In this document: positions 38,459 through 52,131 of the stretch, piece after piece
Layout: each line of letters starts with the position of its first letter
Numbering within the stretch: the first letter of the stretch is position 1
Assembly (NCBI GenBank): GCA_002105175.1
Contig: MCGE01000001.1
Span: forward strand, 124,001 to 188,000
Length of the DNA stretch: 64,000 nucleotides
Origin: Absidia repens
Lineage: Eukaryota; Mucoromycota; Mucoromycetes; Mucorales; Cunninghamellaceae
Reading direction: 5' to 3'
Made by a program: the position numbers and the translations under genes
Notes under the pieces: generated by a model
What the model was told of the DNA's origin: nothing
The model's database searches: none
The model's input: only the letters and a program-made list of their open reading frames with translations

Positions 38459-41400
38459 CTATGATGACATAACCGCTTTTCTTGTACGAAGGAAGGAATC
38501 TAATTCGGATTCCAGGGTTTGTTGTGCCATTTTGTAGATACGAGATGGAAAGCCAATATCATCGACAGCAGGAGACGTATTGGGTGCGAACGGTTGACCA
38601 CCACTACTACCACTACCACCACCAATAGCAGTAAGGTGACCTTCCTTGACCTTGATGCCATACTTGCCTTGAGCCCACCGCGCCTGGTACACCGTAACAC
38701 TAAAAATAAAAGGCTGTTGGCGATCGTCCAACGCTACATTCCATCGGCTGCCACTATCAAATCGGCTGGACGAGTCTATGGCGTGGTGTGGTTGTTGAAG
38801 TTTCAAAAATTTTGTCCATTCAGGATAGTTGCATTGGCATATGTATTTGAAGGGCGGAGATTCGTCCTGCACCGTAATGTTCATCCCAACCAGGACATGT
38901 CGTAAATCAGCCATCAGCTGTCGTGCAGAATCATTTCGAAAGAGAGACCCTCGACCAAAATGGAATTTGGTTGTAGGGTGATGATTGGCGAGTTCGTCAT
39001 AATTGATAGTTGGATATGTTGGTCGGTCTAAATACATTAATCGTCATTAGTAAAGAAACAAATTGACACACGTTGGGTTTGCTTTGTTTTATCTTGTCAA
39101 GCCGTAAAACATACCTTTGTCGCTTTCAGAAAATCTTGTAGCTGGAGGTGGTGGTGAGGGCGTTGATGGTGTAGTAAGTTCATTCGTTGATGCAGATTCA
39201 GCCAAAGTCGATTGATTCATGCCAGAGCGACTGTTTGCCTGCCGGACAAGAGATAGCTGGCGCCAAGATCGTCGGGTTTGCTGGTAATGCTTCGATAATG
39301 TTGGTGCTGCAGTGGCATTTCCGGCAGTGGAAGGTGAGGATGATGAGGATGAGGATTTGTCTTCTGTGTTGCTATTGGTGGAAGGATCACCATGAGGGTC
39401 CGAATAAAGCCATTGCTGATAAGATTTTTAGGTGGTGTGGAGCGTGAGGATGGCACTGGAGAGGATAAATCGCTAGATCGAGAAACTGGTCCGAAGTCGG
39501 AAGAATTAGTCACAGTAGCGCTTGTCGTTTTGGGTTTCACATCGGTAAATGCCAATGGGCGATTAGGCAACATAGAGCCAAGGATTTTAACCGCACTTTT
39601 GCTCTTTTCACGAATACTGTTGGTTCGTTCGGTCATGGATTTGGTCATAAGACGTACGCTGCTGGTACGCCCAAAACGGCTGCTTGTTGAAGGACTACGC
39701 TGAGGTCGAGAAGATGATACTGTTGCTCCATAGGGATCCACGTCAATGGCTGGTGTTGTTGGTGATTTGTTGTCGTTTCCAGGGTTCGGTACACGTAGCG
39801 AACTTCGAGATCCATCTGTTTTCCGCCGCACCAAAGTAGCGCTTGCATTGCCTGGGATTGCACTAACTGCCTTGCGCCGAGGTGCCACTGTACTTGTTGA
39901 GCGACTGAGTCCGCCGGTAGCATGATAGAGGGGCTTGCTTTGCACCATGTCCAGTTGACGTCGAGTATCATGTTCTTTCCGTTCCTTGACCAAATAATAG
40001 ATGGAGAGCAAAGGGTCATACATGGCTGGTAAAGACAAAGGGTCATCATCTGCTTGATTTGATTTCTTGCCTAAAGGAGTGATGCTACGCCTCCAGCGTG
40101 GTATTGGTGCCTGGTTTTGTCGCTGCCATTCTAGTTGCTGGTTTTGTTCAATTTTTCCCACCGCCTGCTTGTAATCTGTTGTTTTAATGAGTCTTTCCAA
40201 TTTTGATTGTATCAATTGTGTATCACCAAGTCCAAAACCATGCATGCCTTTGACAATATCCGTATCCACCTTTTCCAATATTTGTCGCTGAGGAATATTG
40301 CTGCATATGGGTTCTTCATAGCCTTTTTTCATCCATGGGTGATTTTCAATAGCAGTCAATGTCAACCGTTTTCGAGGATCCACCACCAAAATCTTAGATA
40401 GTAAATCAACGCAATCTATGCATATGTATAGAAGAAAGATAAATGTTAGATGAATCTTCCAAAATCCAGAAGGAGATTGAACCAAATTTACCTTTACTAA
40501 GATGATCAGGATAATCATCAACAACACCTGACTTGATTTTTGCATGAAGAGCAGGTAAACTCGTATCATCAAAGGGCACACGACCACAAACTAAGACATA
40601 AAGCACTACACCAAAACTCCATACATCGACTTCAGGGCCAACATAGTGCCTAGCTCTAAGTAATTCAGGGGCAGCGAAGTAGAGAGATCCGCAAAATGTA
40701 GACAGAAGCTTTGATGGGGAATAGATATTCGATAGGCCAAAGTCAATGATTTTGATGTTTTCGTCGGAGGTAATCAAAATGTTTTCGATTTTCAAATCTA
40801 TTTCGAAAAAAAAAAAGGTTCAGCCAGTTAGTGAGTCGGAATAAAATATCATTGACAGTACCCCAAAAGGAAATGGACTGTGTGTGAATATAGCCATTTC
40901 CAGCAAAAATAAACTTTTTTATTCTCGTGTCCCATTACCTCTGTGAACAATAGAATTTCGATGGCAATAATCTAAATATATCAATAAGACGCAGGGTTAG
41001 CTTGTCAGCAAATATATGCAGTTTAATGTAGCAAAAATAAGGAATTTGTTTTTGTTTTCAAGGGGAGTTCCTACCTAAAGCGCTTGCGATTTGCCTAGCA
41101 AATTTTCTGGCTTGTTTTTCGCGTAATTTTCCATGTTGAATAATATAATCCAGAAGTTGTCCACCGTCCACATATTCAAGAAACATATAGTAATAATCGC
41201 CTTCAGCTACCCAATCCTTGAGTTGACAAATGTTGGGATGTCGTAATAAATACATGATGGCCAATTCACGGACCGTGCGCTGTTCACGTTCTTTGGGGGT
41301 ATCTTTCGGATCCTTTGGTTTTTCATTGGAGACAGGCAGAGACGCCAGATTCACCTTGGGCATAATCTTGACAGCATACTATATAAATATATATTCAAAT

Positions 41401-41891
41401 TAATTATTTAATACGTAAAATACTGTCAACAGTATTTTTTATCTACTTGAACTTACCTTTTGTTGATCCCGATCTGTCAAGCATTCAGCCAACTTCACCT
41501 TGCCCATGCTTCCTTGACCAATGGTCTTTCGATAGATGACATAGTTTTGGATTCGTACAGCTTGTTTCCTTGATTCAGAAGATCGTCGTTGCATTTCTTG
41601 AGATTTTGTCCGAGATTTATCACCTAACGTGTTGGTGTTGCCATTGTGGTGTGTGTGATTGCCATTCCTGGTGCTGATGTTGCTAGCTTTGCGGTGGAGA
41701 GATTCAGATCGACGGGTTTGACTAGTAGAATGGCTACGTTGCATGCTTTTATTTTCTTCCATATGAGGTGGAGATGGTGTGGAGGAAGGTGTGTTCGCTG
41801 TATGTTCCCTATTGATGACTTTATCTTCCATATATGTCGATTGTTGTATAGCGGGTGGTGGAATAGCCTGACGAGTAATTGCCGTCATCAT
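38459..41891 (-). CDS. KIN1/PAR-1/MARK-type serine/threonine kinase
   Basis: Cell-polarity kinase of the KIN1 family; yeast Kin1/Kin2 act at the cortex in exocytosis and ER stress. Exons: 41457-41891, 41075-41378, 40939-40971, 40492-40797, 39115-40415, 38459-39027; about 982 residues if one base is missing from exon 5. The kinase domain starts near residue 117: [26 protein letters not shown] split by a 33-nt exon, [35 protein letters not shown] Ser/Arg-rich linker leads to a C-terminal KA1 domain ([34 protein letters not shown]) that binds membranes in relatives. The frame breaks at or close to the T5 run at 39425-39429. Downstream the other frame continues Ser-rich linker into KA1 with normal splice sites. 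Confidence 0.92.
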
Positions 41892-42399
41892 TAGTTAAAG
41901 TGAAAAACTTTTTCAATAAATACAATATAAAAATCGGAGTAAAGCAAAATATAATCAAATAATACAATAAATAAGATAATATAGCCGATGAGAAAAGAAA
42001 AGGACAAAGAAAAAAAAGTCAGGTAAAAAGGACGAAAAAAAGTCGGAATTTCAAATATACCAGGGCACAGCTTGTGACACCCATATGAGTTACCAGCTGT
42101 TTCGTTGTGAGTATTGTTTGTAAAGAGGTTCGGATCAAGTGATATGACGAATATTGGAATAAATAAAATGGTACAAGCAAAAAACAGAATATTTACATTG
42201 TAAAAAAACGGGTCAATAATAATGACGATTGACAAAACAGAGGCAAAAGGTGCACATGTAAAGTATAAAAATGGACAGACAGCAGGTCCGTAAAAATAAA
42301 AGCTTCATTGAATTTTGATATACACGTAAAAAGAAATTTTTATATATAAAAAAGACATCATTCATCCCAAAGTAAACCCTAAACCATCTAAAATACTAT
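41892..42399. other. Intergenic: KIN1 promoter and acetyltransferase 3' end
   Basis: 508 bp of AT-rich DNA upstream of the kinase and downstream of the acetyltransferase stop. AATAAA-like signals on the minus strand lie near 42300. No other feature is seen. Confidence 0.45.
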
Positions 42400-42707
42400 T
42401 CAATCCCTACTAGCTAGCCTTTCTATTCCAGTATGTTCATCATCCACCACGTATTTCCAAATGCCACTGTTCCTATCCGGGTAATGCGTCTTCAGGTATC
42501 GTAAAACAAATGAGCAAGAGGGTATCACTAAAAGATTTGACTGTTCAACCCATTCAAATGCCCGATGTACTAATAAATCCCCAATTCCTAAATGTCGATA
42601 AGCCAATGGTACTTCCTGAATAAAAATAAATAAAAATTAAGATCAATTTTGGCATACTACCTCTCCCACCCCTTTTTCATTCCCACACACAGGCCAATCC
42701 TTCCCTC

Positions 42708-42744
<37 letters not shown>

Positions 42745-43291
42745 TGGGGCAAGTCTTTACCGTATGATAGAATTCCATGAGTGTAGTAAATCGCGTAGGA
42801 AGGTAACAGAGAGCAGCTATAATAATAAATAAAGATGTGAGTCAGAAAGACATAAAAACAGCCCCTTCATCACTATAATCTTCGTCTTGTTTTTTTTATC
42901 AGTTACCGATATTTCCTTTTGAGTCTAAGCAGAGTTTAAACATATAATTTTTTGCGTCGTGAATGACCTGAGACTTGTCCAAGTTTTTTCGAGTGATAAA
43001 CGGACATGTTGCTGTAGTAGAAGTTGTTGATGAAGTAGGAGTAGTGACTATTACAGTAGATTGGATATCAGAGGTTGTGTGGTTGTGTTCGGGTAAGGGT
43101 GATTCACTTGCTGAAGGTTGTCGTTTGCTGCTTTTGCTGCTATTACTACAAGAGCTGCTACTGCTTGTGGATGGTGTAGGCTTGCGGGAAATGTAAGTTT
43201 CTTGCTTTGATTGTTGCTGATGCTGTATTGATTTTGTTCGAGGAGAGATGGGTGCTGACGCTGTGGCAGTGGTAGTAGTGGTAGTTGCCAT
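42400..43291 (-). CDS. NATD1-like GCN5-related N-acetyltransferase
   Basis: Small GNAT-fold protein of the Acetyltransf_CG/NATD1 type; substrate not established for the family. Exons: 42907-43291, 42761-42816, 42400-42615, in phase, 218 residues. ATG at 43289-43291 is preferred because the upstream in-frame extension has no ATG. The first 95 or so residues are low complexity, rich in Thr, Ser and Gln. The conserved domain follows: FYHTEVPLAYRHLGIGDLLV holds the acetyl-CoA loop, then AFEWVEQSNLLVIPSCSFVLRYLKTHYPD. The SCSFV...YLKTHYPD end is characteristic. Compared with the roughly 100-residue bacterial forms, the N-terminal extension is unusual. Confidence 0.85.
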
Positions 43292-44776
43292 TGTTTTCAA
43301 TTGCTGGCTAATGGTGGATAAGCCGTAGCGAAGCTGAGGCTTGACTTCTGTGGGGAAGGGGGTATTTCCATTGAGTGATGTATTGTTTCCTTACTGGGTA
43401 ACACCGCCGGTAAGGTGCTGAATACTTCAATAAGCGAGGAATGGGTCGTCTTGAAGTTCTAAGTTGGTATTGTCGTAGACTGTAAATCCAGAATTATTAC
43501 GTTTGGCGAGTTGGTATGTATTTCAAAGGTGGAAAGAAAACTCACGAGTGAAATAAAATGTTTCAATTCAAAAATGGAAATGGTGAAAAGAAGTTTTTTT
43601 TTTGTAAAAAAAAAAAATAAAAGAAAAAAAGAGGTTTTGGGAAAAAGAGAGGAAAAAGAGAGAGGAAAAAAAAAAAGAGGAGAGTGAAATTCACTCATTT
43701 TACTTTTTGCACTCGGGAAAAGAAAATAGGGATTTTTGATAGAGAATGACACTTCTTTTTATTTGTTTTACAACATAAAAGAGTCATGCACAAGGAAGTG
43801 CTCGTAATAACTAATTGTATAATGGCGCCACTATTACAAATTTTACTACACCTAGGTAAATTGTAACAGTATGGTGGAAAAGCTATTGTATTCAAACGCC
43901 GCTTTACTAAAAAAGAGATTCTGTTGGCCAGTGACAACGAACAAGAAAAGAGTTACCTTACAGAAACAAGGAGAAGAACGAGAAGTTACACGAAAGTATT
44001 ATATTTGGACTTACCCGAGACATTTGTTTTATCCCTTAATCATTCGTTTTGGGAATGAAAAAGATCGACCCATGTTTTTCAAAATAAATGAATTCTGTCA
44101 CTATTATTCTTTCAATGGAAGGCTACATATCACATAGAGAATATATATCATGTTCAGTACTAGAATTGAATTGAAGGGATAATGGTTACCGGAAAAATTA
44201 TCACTTTCTTCAGACGATACTAAAGTCGAACGGCATAAAAAAATACAAATGCCGCACAGAGACTAAATCAAGGCCTGAAAAAAAAAGGATCTGATCAAAC
44301 AGGGCTTGGTACTAGAGTCAATGATGGCGAAGTTAATTATAAAAAGTGATCATGACAAAAGTAACTTATGATATTCAGTAAATGAAGGGTTACAAGGAGC
44401 ATGAATTGAGAATAATGGCATCAAAAACTGCTAAACGACAAGATGATGACGACAAAAGTGAATGGTATTAGTCTAACATTGTATTGAGATGTGGCTGTTG
44501 TAAATTGTTACGACGTCTTTAGTTAGGACTTCCTTGATTCGGTCAAGTCGCGTCTTTATCCTGTATGTTAGTTGGACGCTGGATTTACTCTTCCTAAGTG
44601 ATAGAGAAAAAGTGGTGTATGTACGACATGCACTTGTTTGTAAATAATCTCCGCTTCATTTTTTTTACCTGCAGAGAAAAACGCGCTCATAGACCCCTAC
44701 CCTCTTTTTTTTTCTTTTTTTCTCTTTCTCTCTCTTACTCTCTCTTTTTTTTTTTTTCTTCAACACAGACACAAAT
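43292..44776. other. Intergenic stretch, divergent promoters
   Basis: 1.5 kb between divergently read genes. Short A-rich and T/C-rich tracts, including a strong pyrimidine tract just before the ATG at 44777. No gene, RNA or family repeat is recognised. Confidence 0.45.
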
Positions 44777-46669
44777 ATGAATCCCAGTGATTTTCCTCCT
44801 TTGAACTCTCAAGGCAATAATTCGAAGCAAGGTACTTCTTTAGAATCTTCATGGGCAGAAGTAGCGAAAGAACCTCCTCACTGTTCACCTCCACCAGACC
44901 AACCTGTCACAAGTCCACTGAAGCCATCTTATGCTGACACTGCAGGTCATGAAGCCCATTTGTTGGAAACAAGCCCTACCCCTGCTGAACAATCTACTGG
45001 AAGACTTTCAAATGAAGACGCTTCTGGTAAGTGACTTGACAACATTGAAGCGAATTCGAACAATATTGACACTTAATGTTTTTAGAATTCATTCCACCAA
45101 ACCCTTCAAGATCATACGCTGATGTCTCTTCCCATGCTGGGTTTCCCAGTCTTGACGAATCAATTGAAAGAGAAACACCACCGGAAAACGATTTATCTGA
45201 TCTTCCTCCCGTTTCTGAGATGCTGGAACAACCTTCAGGTAAATAGGGTGGGTCAAGTGTCACCGGTAATGGCTTTCGGGAACTAACTGATGTTTTCTTT
45301 GTGTGTTATGTAGCTCCCACGATTCCACCCCCACCACAAATGCTAGTTTTGCGAAAATGGCTGCTAAATCTCCACCACCTGAACCTACACCACTAGTTGA
45401 AGAAGATGTACCATCTCTTGAAGAAAAGGAAGCTACTGAATCATCCAAACCTCTTTCCATCTATGACGAAGACAAGTTCCCCTCATTGGAGCCATCTACT
45501 CAAGACCTCAATGCAAGTACTGGGACAAACAATACTTCTTCGTCTTTGTCGTCTCAGATCTCAGGTAAAATTAGCCTTTTTAAAGTATATGTTGGTGTAA
45601 TTGTGCCATTGTGCTAACGTTTTGATTTATAGAACCGACAGGTCAGTCGTATGTACAAGTAGCAAGCCAAGATCTCGATCAAGCACCACCACCTGCTCAA
45701 GCTCGAGTGGATTCTCAACCTTTATTCGATGAAAACCATATGATGACCGAAAGTGCTCGTCGAGAAACTCGAAGAATGAAGCAAATGGAAAATTCCGGAC
45801 AGGTCGATGGTAAGTCAATGAAAAAAAAAAAAGGAAAATTATGGTTTCATTATTCATACTCCTCTCTCACTATTAATTAGAAATGACACCTGAAATGGCG
45901 GCAACTTTACCTCAACAGCAAGCCAACGTAGATCAAGACGTACCGCAAGAAGAACGACAGAAACAACAACAGACACAGGATAGAGGGATTACGGATACAG
46001 TCACACGCCCAAATGAAAGGCAGTACAAGGATAAATTTACTATCTTCAATACGATTGCCAGTAAGTGAATTCTTTTTTACTATTATTATTATTATAATTA
46101 TAAGGGAATACTAGGTCAGATTTTCACTGAACACTTTTTTATTTTTGTATAGCTCTTCATGACAATGGTTATTCATGGCTCACATCACTTGCTACCGCAG
46201 TCCTCCTCCATCTTCGCTATTCACCCTTTACCTCCCCTTATCGCTTCCCTTTTATTTATCGATCCATAACTGATATTGCGACACTACCCATTTACACCAA
46301 ACCTTTGCAACCCACTTTATCATGTCTTCCCATCTTGCAACAACAATCTCGGCAGCAGTTAGATCAGTCGATTTCTGATCATGGATGCTCTCAAAATGAT
46401 GTCACTGGTCTACGCTTGCAGGACGGATTCCGCGTTCTCAAGAAGGTTGAAAAGGATAATCGATTACGTTGGTGGCAAGTCGGACTTTGGTAAGACCAAA
46501 AAAAAAAAAAAGGTTTGTTTCAGATGAACGACTAACCGTTTTCTTTCTTTCTAGGGCATCTCATCGGATGCAATGGACGGTTTCATATATGGCGCTTCAA
46601 GATGCTTCTGCTCATTTGGTCACTTCCTCTACATTGCTGTCTCTTAAGAGTACCGATGATCAAGTATAG
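44777..46669 (+). CDS. Unknown protein with repeated Ser-aromatic-Ala motifs
   Basis: Seven exons: 44777-45026, 45086-45238, 45314-45564, 45633-45809, 45881-46060, 46153-46489, 46555-46669; about 487 residues. The family is not recognised. The N-terminal two thirds are disordered and carry five similar short motifs (SWAEVAKE, SYADTAGH, SYADVSSH, SFAKMAAK, SYVQVASQ) plus DFPPL/FPSL motifs, spread over exons 1-4. The C-terminal 160 or so residues look folded (FTIFNTIA; YSWLTSLATAVLLHLRYSPF; LRWWQVGLW). Exon 3 needs one more base, best placed in the C5 run at 45328-45332, to avoid an early stop and to match the phase of exon 4. Repeated short motifs of this kind usually bind a partner protein, but which one is unknown. 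Confidence 0.72.
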
Positions 46670-49600
46670 TTTTTTAATGGACCACATCACCCTGCGCCAC
46701 CACTTCTTCCATCTTCCTTTTACTATCCTCATTGTCCAGTCACTATTTATAGTTTTAGTCTTAGTCTAAGTTTTTAGTTTTATATATAGTTACTTTGTAC
46801 TCTTTGTAGTATTTGTTGGGATGTTTCTATTGTAGTTATCGTTTTCATTTCGCTCTGTATTTACCAATAAAAAAATAAATTCTTCTTCTTTGTATTCGAT
46901 ATTGATATATTGTACCCCACTGTAGGAACAATATACTATTCTGTATTTTCGTTTGACGCAGCCGTTATTGGAGGGGGGGTAATGCATTCAATGTGTGAAG
47001 GACTGAGATTCGAAGAGAACAGTTCATTATTCTGGAGTGGTAGTACAAAATGAGGGGACCTGTGTTTGGAATAAATTGTGCATGAATGTCTGGTACGTTG
47101 CAGACATAAAAAATTTTATAGATGGGATGTATTAGTTTCGTAAACAAATGACCCGTCCTGTTATGTTATGGAATATATATATATTATTGATATCAACATT
47201 CCTCTTCGTGACCTCCACCATATCATAGACTTCTGTTTTTCTTCTCCAATTTCTTGCCCGCACACATATCATTTTATCACCAATGTCAGAGACATAATTC
47301 CTATGGCAGTTATTTTTTATGCTCTTTATATGAGCCTACCACTGTTTCTTTTTTTTTTCCCCACCATCACCGGTTTTTTTAGGAGTCTATCACCGCCAGT
47401 TTTGAACTCGTTTAAGAAAACACTACAATATATCCCATTTTTCTGAGCAGACGGGTTTAGCATAATACACGATGGACAACACTGATCACAGAAGTCGGAA
47501 ACGGCGTAGTCATCAAAATAAGCCTAATATCCGCTCTTCTTTTTTAAAACTCACACGCACATCTACACACACATATTATATATATATATATACCAATTAG
47601 AAGAAGCAGTTATTAGGGATAGAGTATTGTAAGGGGTCAACTAAATTATGTTGCTACGAAGTGCTGAGATTGAACTCTTGTCCTTGAATTACGTACATTA
47701 TAGGCATTAATTCAACCGGATCAAAGTGATTTTTTATTTCGTGATACTGTTAATAATGAGAGAGTTTTCTTGGCCGGAGAAATGAAGAACGTTGACAGGT
47801 AAACTCAACTGCCTTTGGAGGGTAATATCTTTACATCACTCAAAACCATTTCAAGATACTTTATAAGCTATTGATTTTCCATGAAGGAAGAATAAATAAA
47901 TTTTATTGTAGAATAAAGATAACGCAGTAAACTAACGGTGTAAGCAAACCAATCGCGAGCAGCAAACTATATTTATAGTGGAGGGCGAGATGGAAGAGAT
48001 CCGCAAATATATTATATAATGATGGACAAGCTATTCTACAACGGGGGTGTAGACAATACTAGTACAAGTCGCTTCCTTTTGAATAAAAACCAAACATGAA
48101 AAGAGAGCCACCATATTTCCTGTTCTGAAAGGTGAGGGTCGTTCTAAAGTGAGGTAGGACCACGATGCTGCCGCTGTTGACTACTATAAAAATAAGAGAG
48201 TCATCATGGCGTCAACGTTGATAGGTCGCAGTTTCAGTAAAAAGACAAAAAAACAAAAAAAAGAAACCATCTTGTTGATGATATTTTAAAGTGTTGACAG
48301 TGTAAAAAAAAAAAAGAAGAAGAAGAAGAGGATCGAATACAAGGAGTCTTTCCTTCTTGTGATGAACAAAAAAGTCGCTCAAAAATAATATTTCAAGTCC
48401 CGCCCACGTGAAATATTTATTTTCCCTTTTCGCCTCTTTTTATTTTTCGGCTTTATTCCTTTTTGACTTTTTTTTTTTTTTTTTTTTTTTTATCATTCAA
48501 TTTCTATGGAATTATTTTGGACGTAAAATAGTGTCAGGATTAGTTTAGAAGGGTTTTCAGCTCCGGGATTACAAGATGCATGGGGAAACCCTTTCATTTT
48601 GGATCTAGGATCTGAAGACACCATTAGTTAGCTTTTTGGAGTCTTCACTAACTTAGTTTAGTGTTAGTTTGTACATAGTTTGAATCTACATTTGAATAAA
48701 ATATGTCTGTTTTTGTTTACTTTTAACGAAAATTGTCCCATTAGTCTTTCTCATGATTGAACAGTAGAGTATAAGAGATCCGTTTTTACGATCTCTCCAT
48801 TAGATTAGTGTCAACAGCTGTTATGCTTCAATATATCCATTTAGTCCTTCTCATATTTTGCCTATAAAATACAGTATCTTATATCTTGTTTTATAACTGC
48901 CCTTAGATTAGTGTTGACAATTCTCGAGATCACCCCCATCATTCTCACTAATGCTACTGCCCCTTTTATATTTTCATATTTAGATTACTGTTGACGGCAC
49001 TCATTCGTGTTTATGCATCAATAAAATACATCTTCATTTTATCCGCCAACCTCTACTATCAGTCCCATTAGTTGAACAATATTTATTTGATAAGATAAGA
49101 ATGTAACGCAATATATTGTTATATACGATGGATGAAGTCGGTGAAGCTTGGAGGAGAATTATAAATAAGAAGACTATTCGGCTAATATGTCTGCATGTTT
49201 TCTTTTCAAATTATTGTTGGAAAATAAAATGGATTATAAATAATCCATCCATGTAAAGAGAGGAACGAACATTCCTTCATTCACCACTGTTTTACAATAA
49301 AGCCCCTACCATTTTTGGAAATTTCCTCTGTTTCATGCTGTCCAACGAGAGATGAATTATTGTATCATTATATGTAAAGTGCAAGTACAATTCCGTCAAT
49401 ATTTAGCTTTTAGTTGAGATTTCATCTATTACTTACATTAATTGGTTGGCAGTTAGATATCGCATAAGTCTAGCACCCCACACCTCACCCAAGATATCCA
49501 TCAATATAAAAGTTCATGCATAATACCGTATCGATCCTTTAGTCCGCTCTTTGTAATTGATTACTCCAGGCCAGACATTTTTTTCCCCAATAAGCATTCT

Positions 49601-49916
49601 TTTCATTAACGAAACATATAGGAATTAAAATGGCTTAGCTTTCAATAACATGGAAATGAATTTGTAAATCATTCTGTTGAAAACTGGGACCGTATGACTT
49701 GAGGATGACATCAGATAATGCACTAAATGAATGAGGTGAATGCTGTGAATGCTGTGACACAAACAATTCAATGACAGTTGAGCGTTATTTTTTCTTTTTG
49801 TCAAAAACATACATATAAAATCAAGGAAGACAAATATATAAATAAATAAAAGAGGGAATAACAGAGTTTTATTTGATAGGAATATATATAAAGACATAAA
49901 AATAGCTAAAACTACA
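46670..49916. other. Intergenic stretch with repeat copy F
   Basis: 3.2 kb. AATAAA at about 46867 probably ends the upstream gene. An (AT)n run lies near 47576-47592. Copy F of the repeat family is the main feature; it is preceded by a T run near 48470-48491. Open frames here show no domain. Confidence 0.5.
48390..49085 (+). repeat. Dispersed repeat family, copy F
   Basis: CCCGCCCACGTGAAAT with CACGTG at 48405-48410, T/C-rich tract, core at 48534-48604, AATAAAATATGTC near 48695. Weaker similarity to the outer part of B and C' extends to about 49085. Confidence 0.75.
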
Positions 49917-50932
49917 TTAAAACCGAGGTAAAAGAGAGCCATATTTTTTTTCTTGTTGTTGTGCTGGCCTTGGCGGTGAAGCAGCGGATGACGATCCTTC
50001 TGGGGAGTACATGTGATGATAACTACTTGATTGTTTCCCCACCAGATCTGCCGTTGGTTGTGACTCAGGTGATAAAAGAGAAGGAGACCCGTTCTTGCCA
50101 TGATTGTCATCGTCATTGTCCAGACGCCGGTGAAGATGATGATGGCGGTCATGTGGCGCCAAACCCTTTTCGGCTCTGATTTCATCACGTCGTCGTAGCA
50201 TCAAGTAATCTTCCAATATCATTGCATTTCGCCAGTTGCATTTGATCACCGCATCCAGTAGGTCGCCTACCACAGGTGCCAAACCAAGCTATCCATCCCC
50301 ACCCGATCCACCAGAAAATAAAAAAAAAAAAGAAGTAAAATATAATCAGTATGGTCACCTTTTTTGTTTCAATGTTTCCACGTACCACGAAGTCCACCAT
50401 GACATTGATAAGCATTTGAAATTGAATATGTTTTGGAAGGTCCGCTTTGGAGGCCACCTTGATGAGTTCCAACCCCAAAATCATCCCAATAGCATCCCCA
50501 ATAACAGGAATTAAACCTAAAATAGAAGAAAGTAGTCAGTATGGTTGAAACGTTTGATCGACGATGTAAAATAAACACACCCACCCACGCACATACACAC
50601 ACACCCATAAACTATTTTTTGACTTGATTTTTATTACCGATAATAAAGTCAAACCCAAAAGTGAAACAGCAACACGTACAGCCTTTATCAAGATACGTGG
50701 CACGACGTTTTACAGAGCGAAGAATTTGGCGATCCCGTTCAGAGAGAATGATGTCCGGTTGTTGTTGTCGTTTCCACCATCCTCGTTTGCTTGCCTTTGC
50801 AGCTTCCTCTCGAGCAGCTTGGATTTCCGGATCGTTTATGTACTGTTGCGTTGGATTGATGATCTCGACGGCTCGTCCAGTGGCATATTTTTTGGCCTTT
50901 TGCTCCATAAACTTTGTTGCAAGGGAAGTCAT
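49917..50932 (-). CDS. DUF4112 membrane protein
   Basis: Exons: 50638-50932, 50386-50516, 49917-50288, in phase, 265 residues. The conserved DUF4112 block spans the exon junctions: ILRSVKRRATYLDKGCTCCC, then LIPVIGDAIGMILGLELIKV and LGLAPVVGDLLDAVIKCNW. The two G-x-x-P-V-(I/V)-G-D motifs are typical of the family. The glycine/proline loops in two hydrophobic hairpins suggest an integral membrane protein; the biochemical role of the family is unknown. The C-terminal 90 residues are hydrophilic with His, Asp/Asn and Ser/Gln clusters. ATG at 50930-50932 is the first ATG in frame downstream of the long A run. A Cys-rich TCCC patch sits at the first membrane edge. Confidence 0.88.
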
Positions 50933-51222
50933 GACTGGCCTAATGATGTTATGTCTTCTTAAAAAAAAAAAAAAAAAGGAAAAGAGCAAGGAAGAAGTGT
51001 AGTTGAGATTCAAAATTATATATAGCCTATTTTTTTTTTTTAAGCACCCCAACCCCATTCACATGAACAATCAAATCCGCACCTTGAAGGAGAAAAAGGG
51101 AATAATTGTATTGGTTTTTTCTTTATTGTTGACATCGTTTCCATTGTATATACACATAAGACTAAAACTAAAAAACAAAAAAGGAGCTAACTAAAAAGAC
51201 TATACTAAAGTAAGAGCGACAA

Positions 51223-51838
51223 CTAGGAATAATAATCGGGTTTCTTGACATTCACACCATATTCGGCCAAGGCTGCTGATAAGTCTTCCATTGTCAGTAC
51301 CGTCTTGCGATCCTATATTAAAATTCCAAAAAGAAATCAGATACATCACTACCATTATGACCCTATTACCATTTCTATCTGTCCTTTTTTTTTTAATTTT
51401 ACCTTTCCCACTTTGCTACGGTTGCCAGATTGACGCACTTTGCAATATTGGAAAGCATCTGTTGCAATATCCGCCACGAACTTTTGAGCCGCCAACGCCA
51501 ATAATCGTTTCCTATATACGATTTCAAATGGGGTTAGCATTCAAACACACCTCTTCCTTCATATCAAAATAAACTTACACTCTAACGTCATCACAATCTA
51601 AACCAGCCCTACTGAGATAATAGTCCGTGACAGCATCAGGTATCTAAATATATAGTTAGTATCTGCCAATATATCTCCATCATTCGCTGTGTATTTATGG
51701 CAACTTACGATAGGTGAGTAGTTGTCCATTTTTGTTAAAAATTCGGCCAACGTCTTTTCCCGTTTGTCAGCCTCTGGGAACTTGGAGACGCGTTCAGCTA
51801 TCGTAGCCTTTAACAAAGCCTCTGGTTGCTGCTGTTGC

Positions 51839-51870
<32 letters not shown>

Positions 51871-52131
51871 CGCTAACTGTTGTTGTTCTATAGGTTGTTG
51901 TTGTTGCTGTTGTTGTGGTCGTGAAAAGATGGATTGTGGCGTGGAAGAAGATGAAGCTGAAGACGATGCTACATCAATTTCTTGCTTGATTGATTTGGCA
52001 TGGCTTGGACTATGGAATTCGGTAGATGTTGTATTGTTCAAAGTAGTTTCTGGGGTAGAGGCGTTGGCATTCACATCAAGATCCATTGGTGTCAATGTAT
52101 TGTTACCTGGTGAATATTGAGGATCAGACAT
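51223..52131 (-). CDS. TAF10: TFIID/SAGA subunit TAF10
   Basis: Histone-fold subunit shared by TFIID and SAGA in RNA polymerase II transcription. Exons: 51709-52131, 51579-51643, 51403-51511, 51223-51312, in phase, 228 residues. The conserved domain begins near residue 120 (TLAEFLTKMDNYSPI) and continues IPDAVTDYYLSRAGLDCDDV, RLLALAAQKFVADIATDAFQ, DRKTVLTMEDLSAALAEYGV, ending KKPDYYS. The N-terminus is disordered with a 15-Gln run (about 51830-51874). Its promoter must be downstream-facing from about 52132. Confidence 0.96.

Noticed and set aside
47640..47725. Possible minus-strand tRNA (GTTCAATC-like B box near 47660-47690)
   Set aside because: The supposed T-arm does not pair and no acceptor stem or anticodon arm could be drawn.
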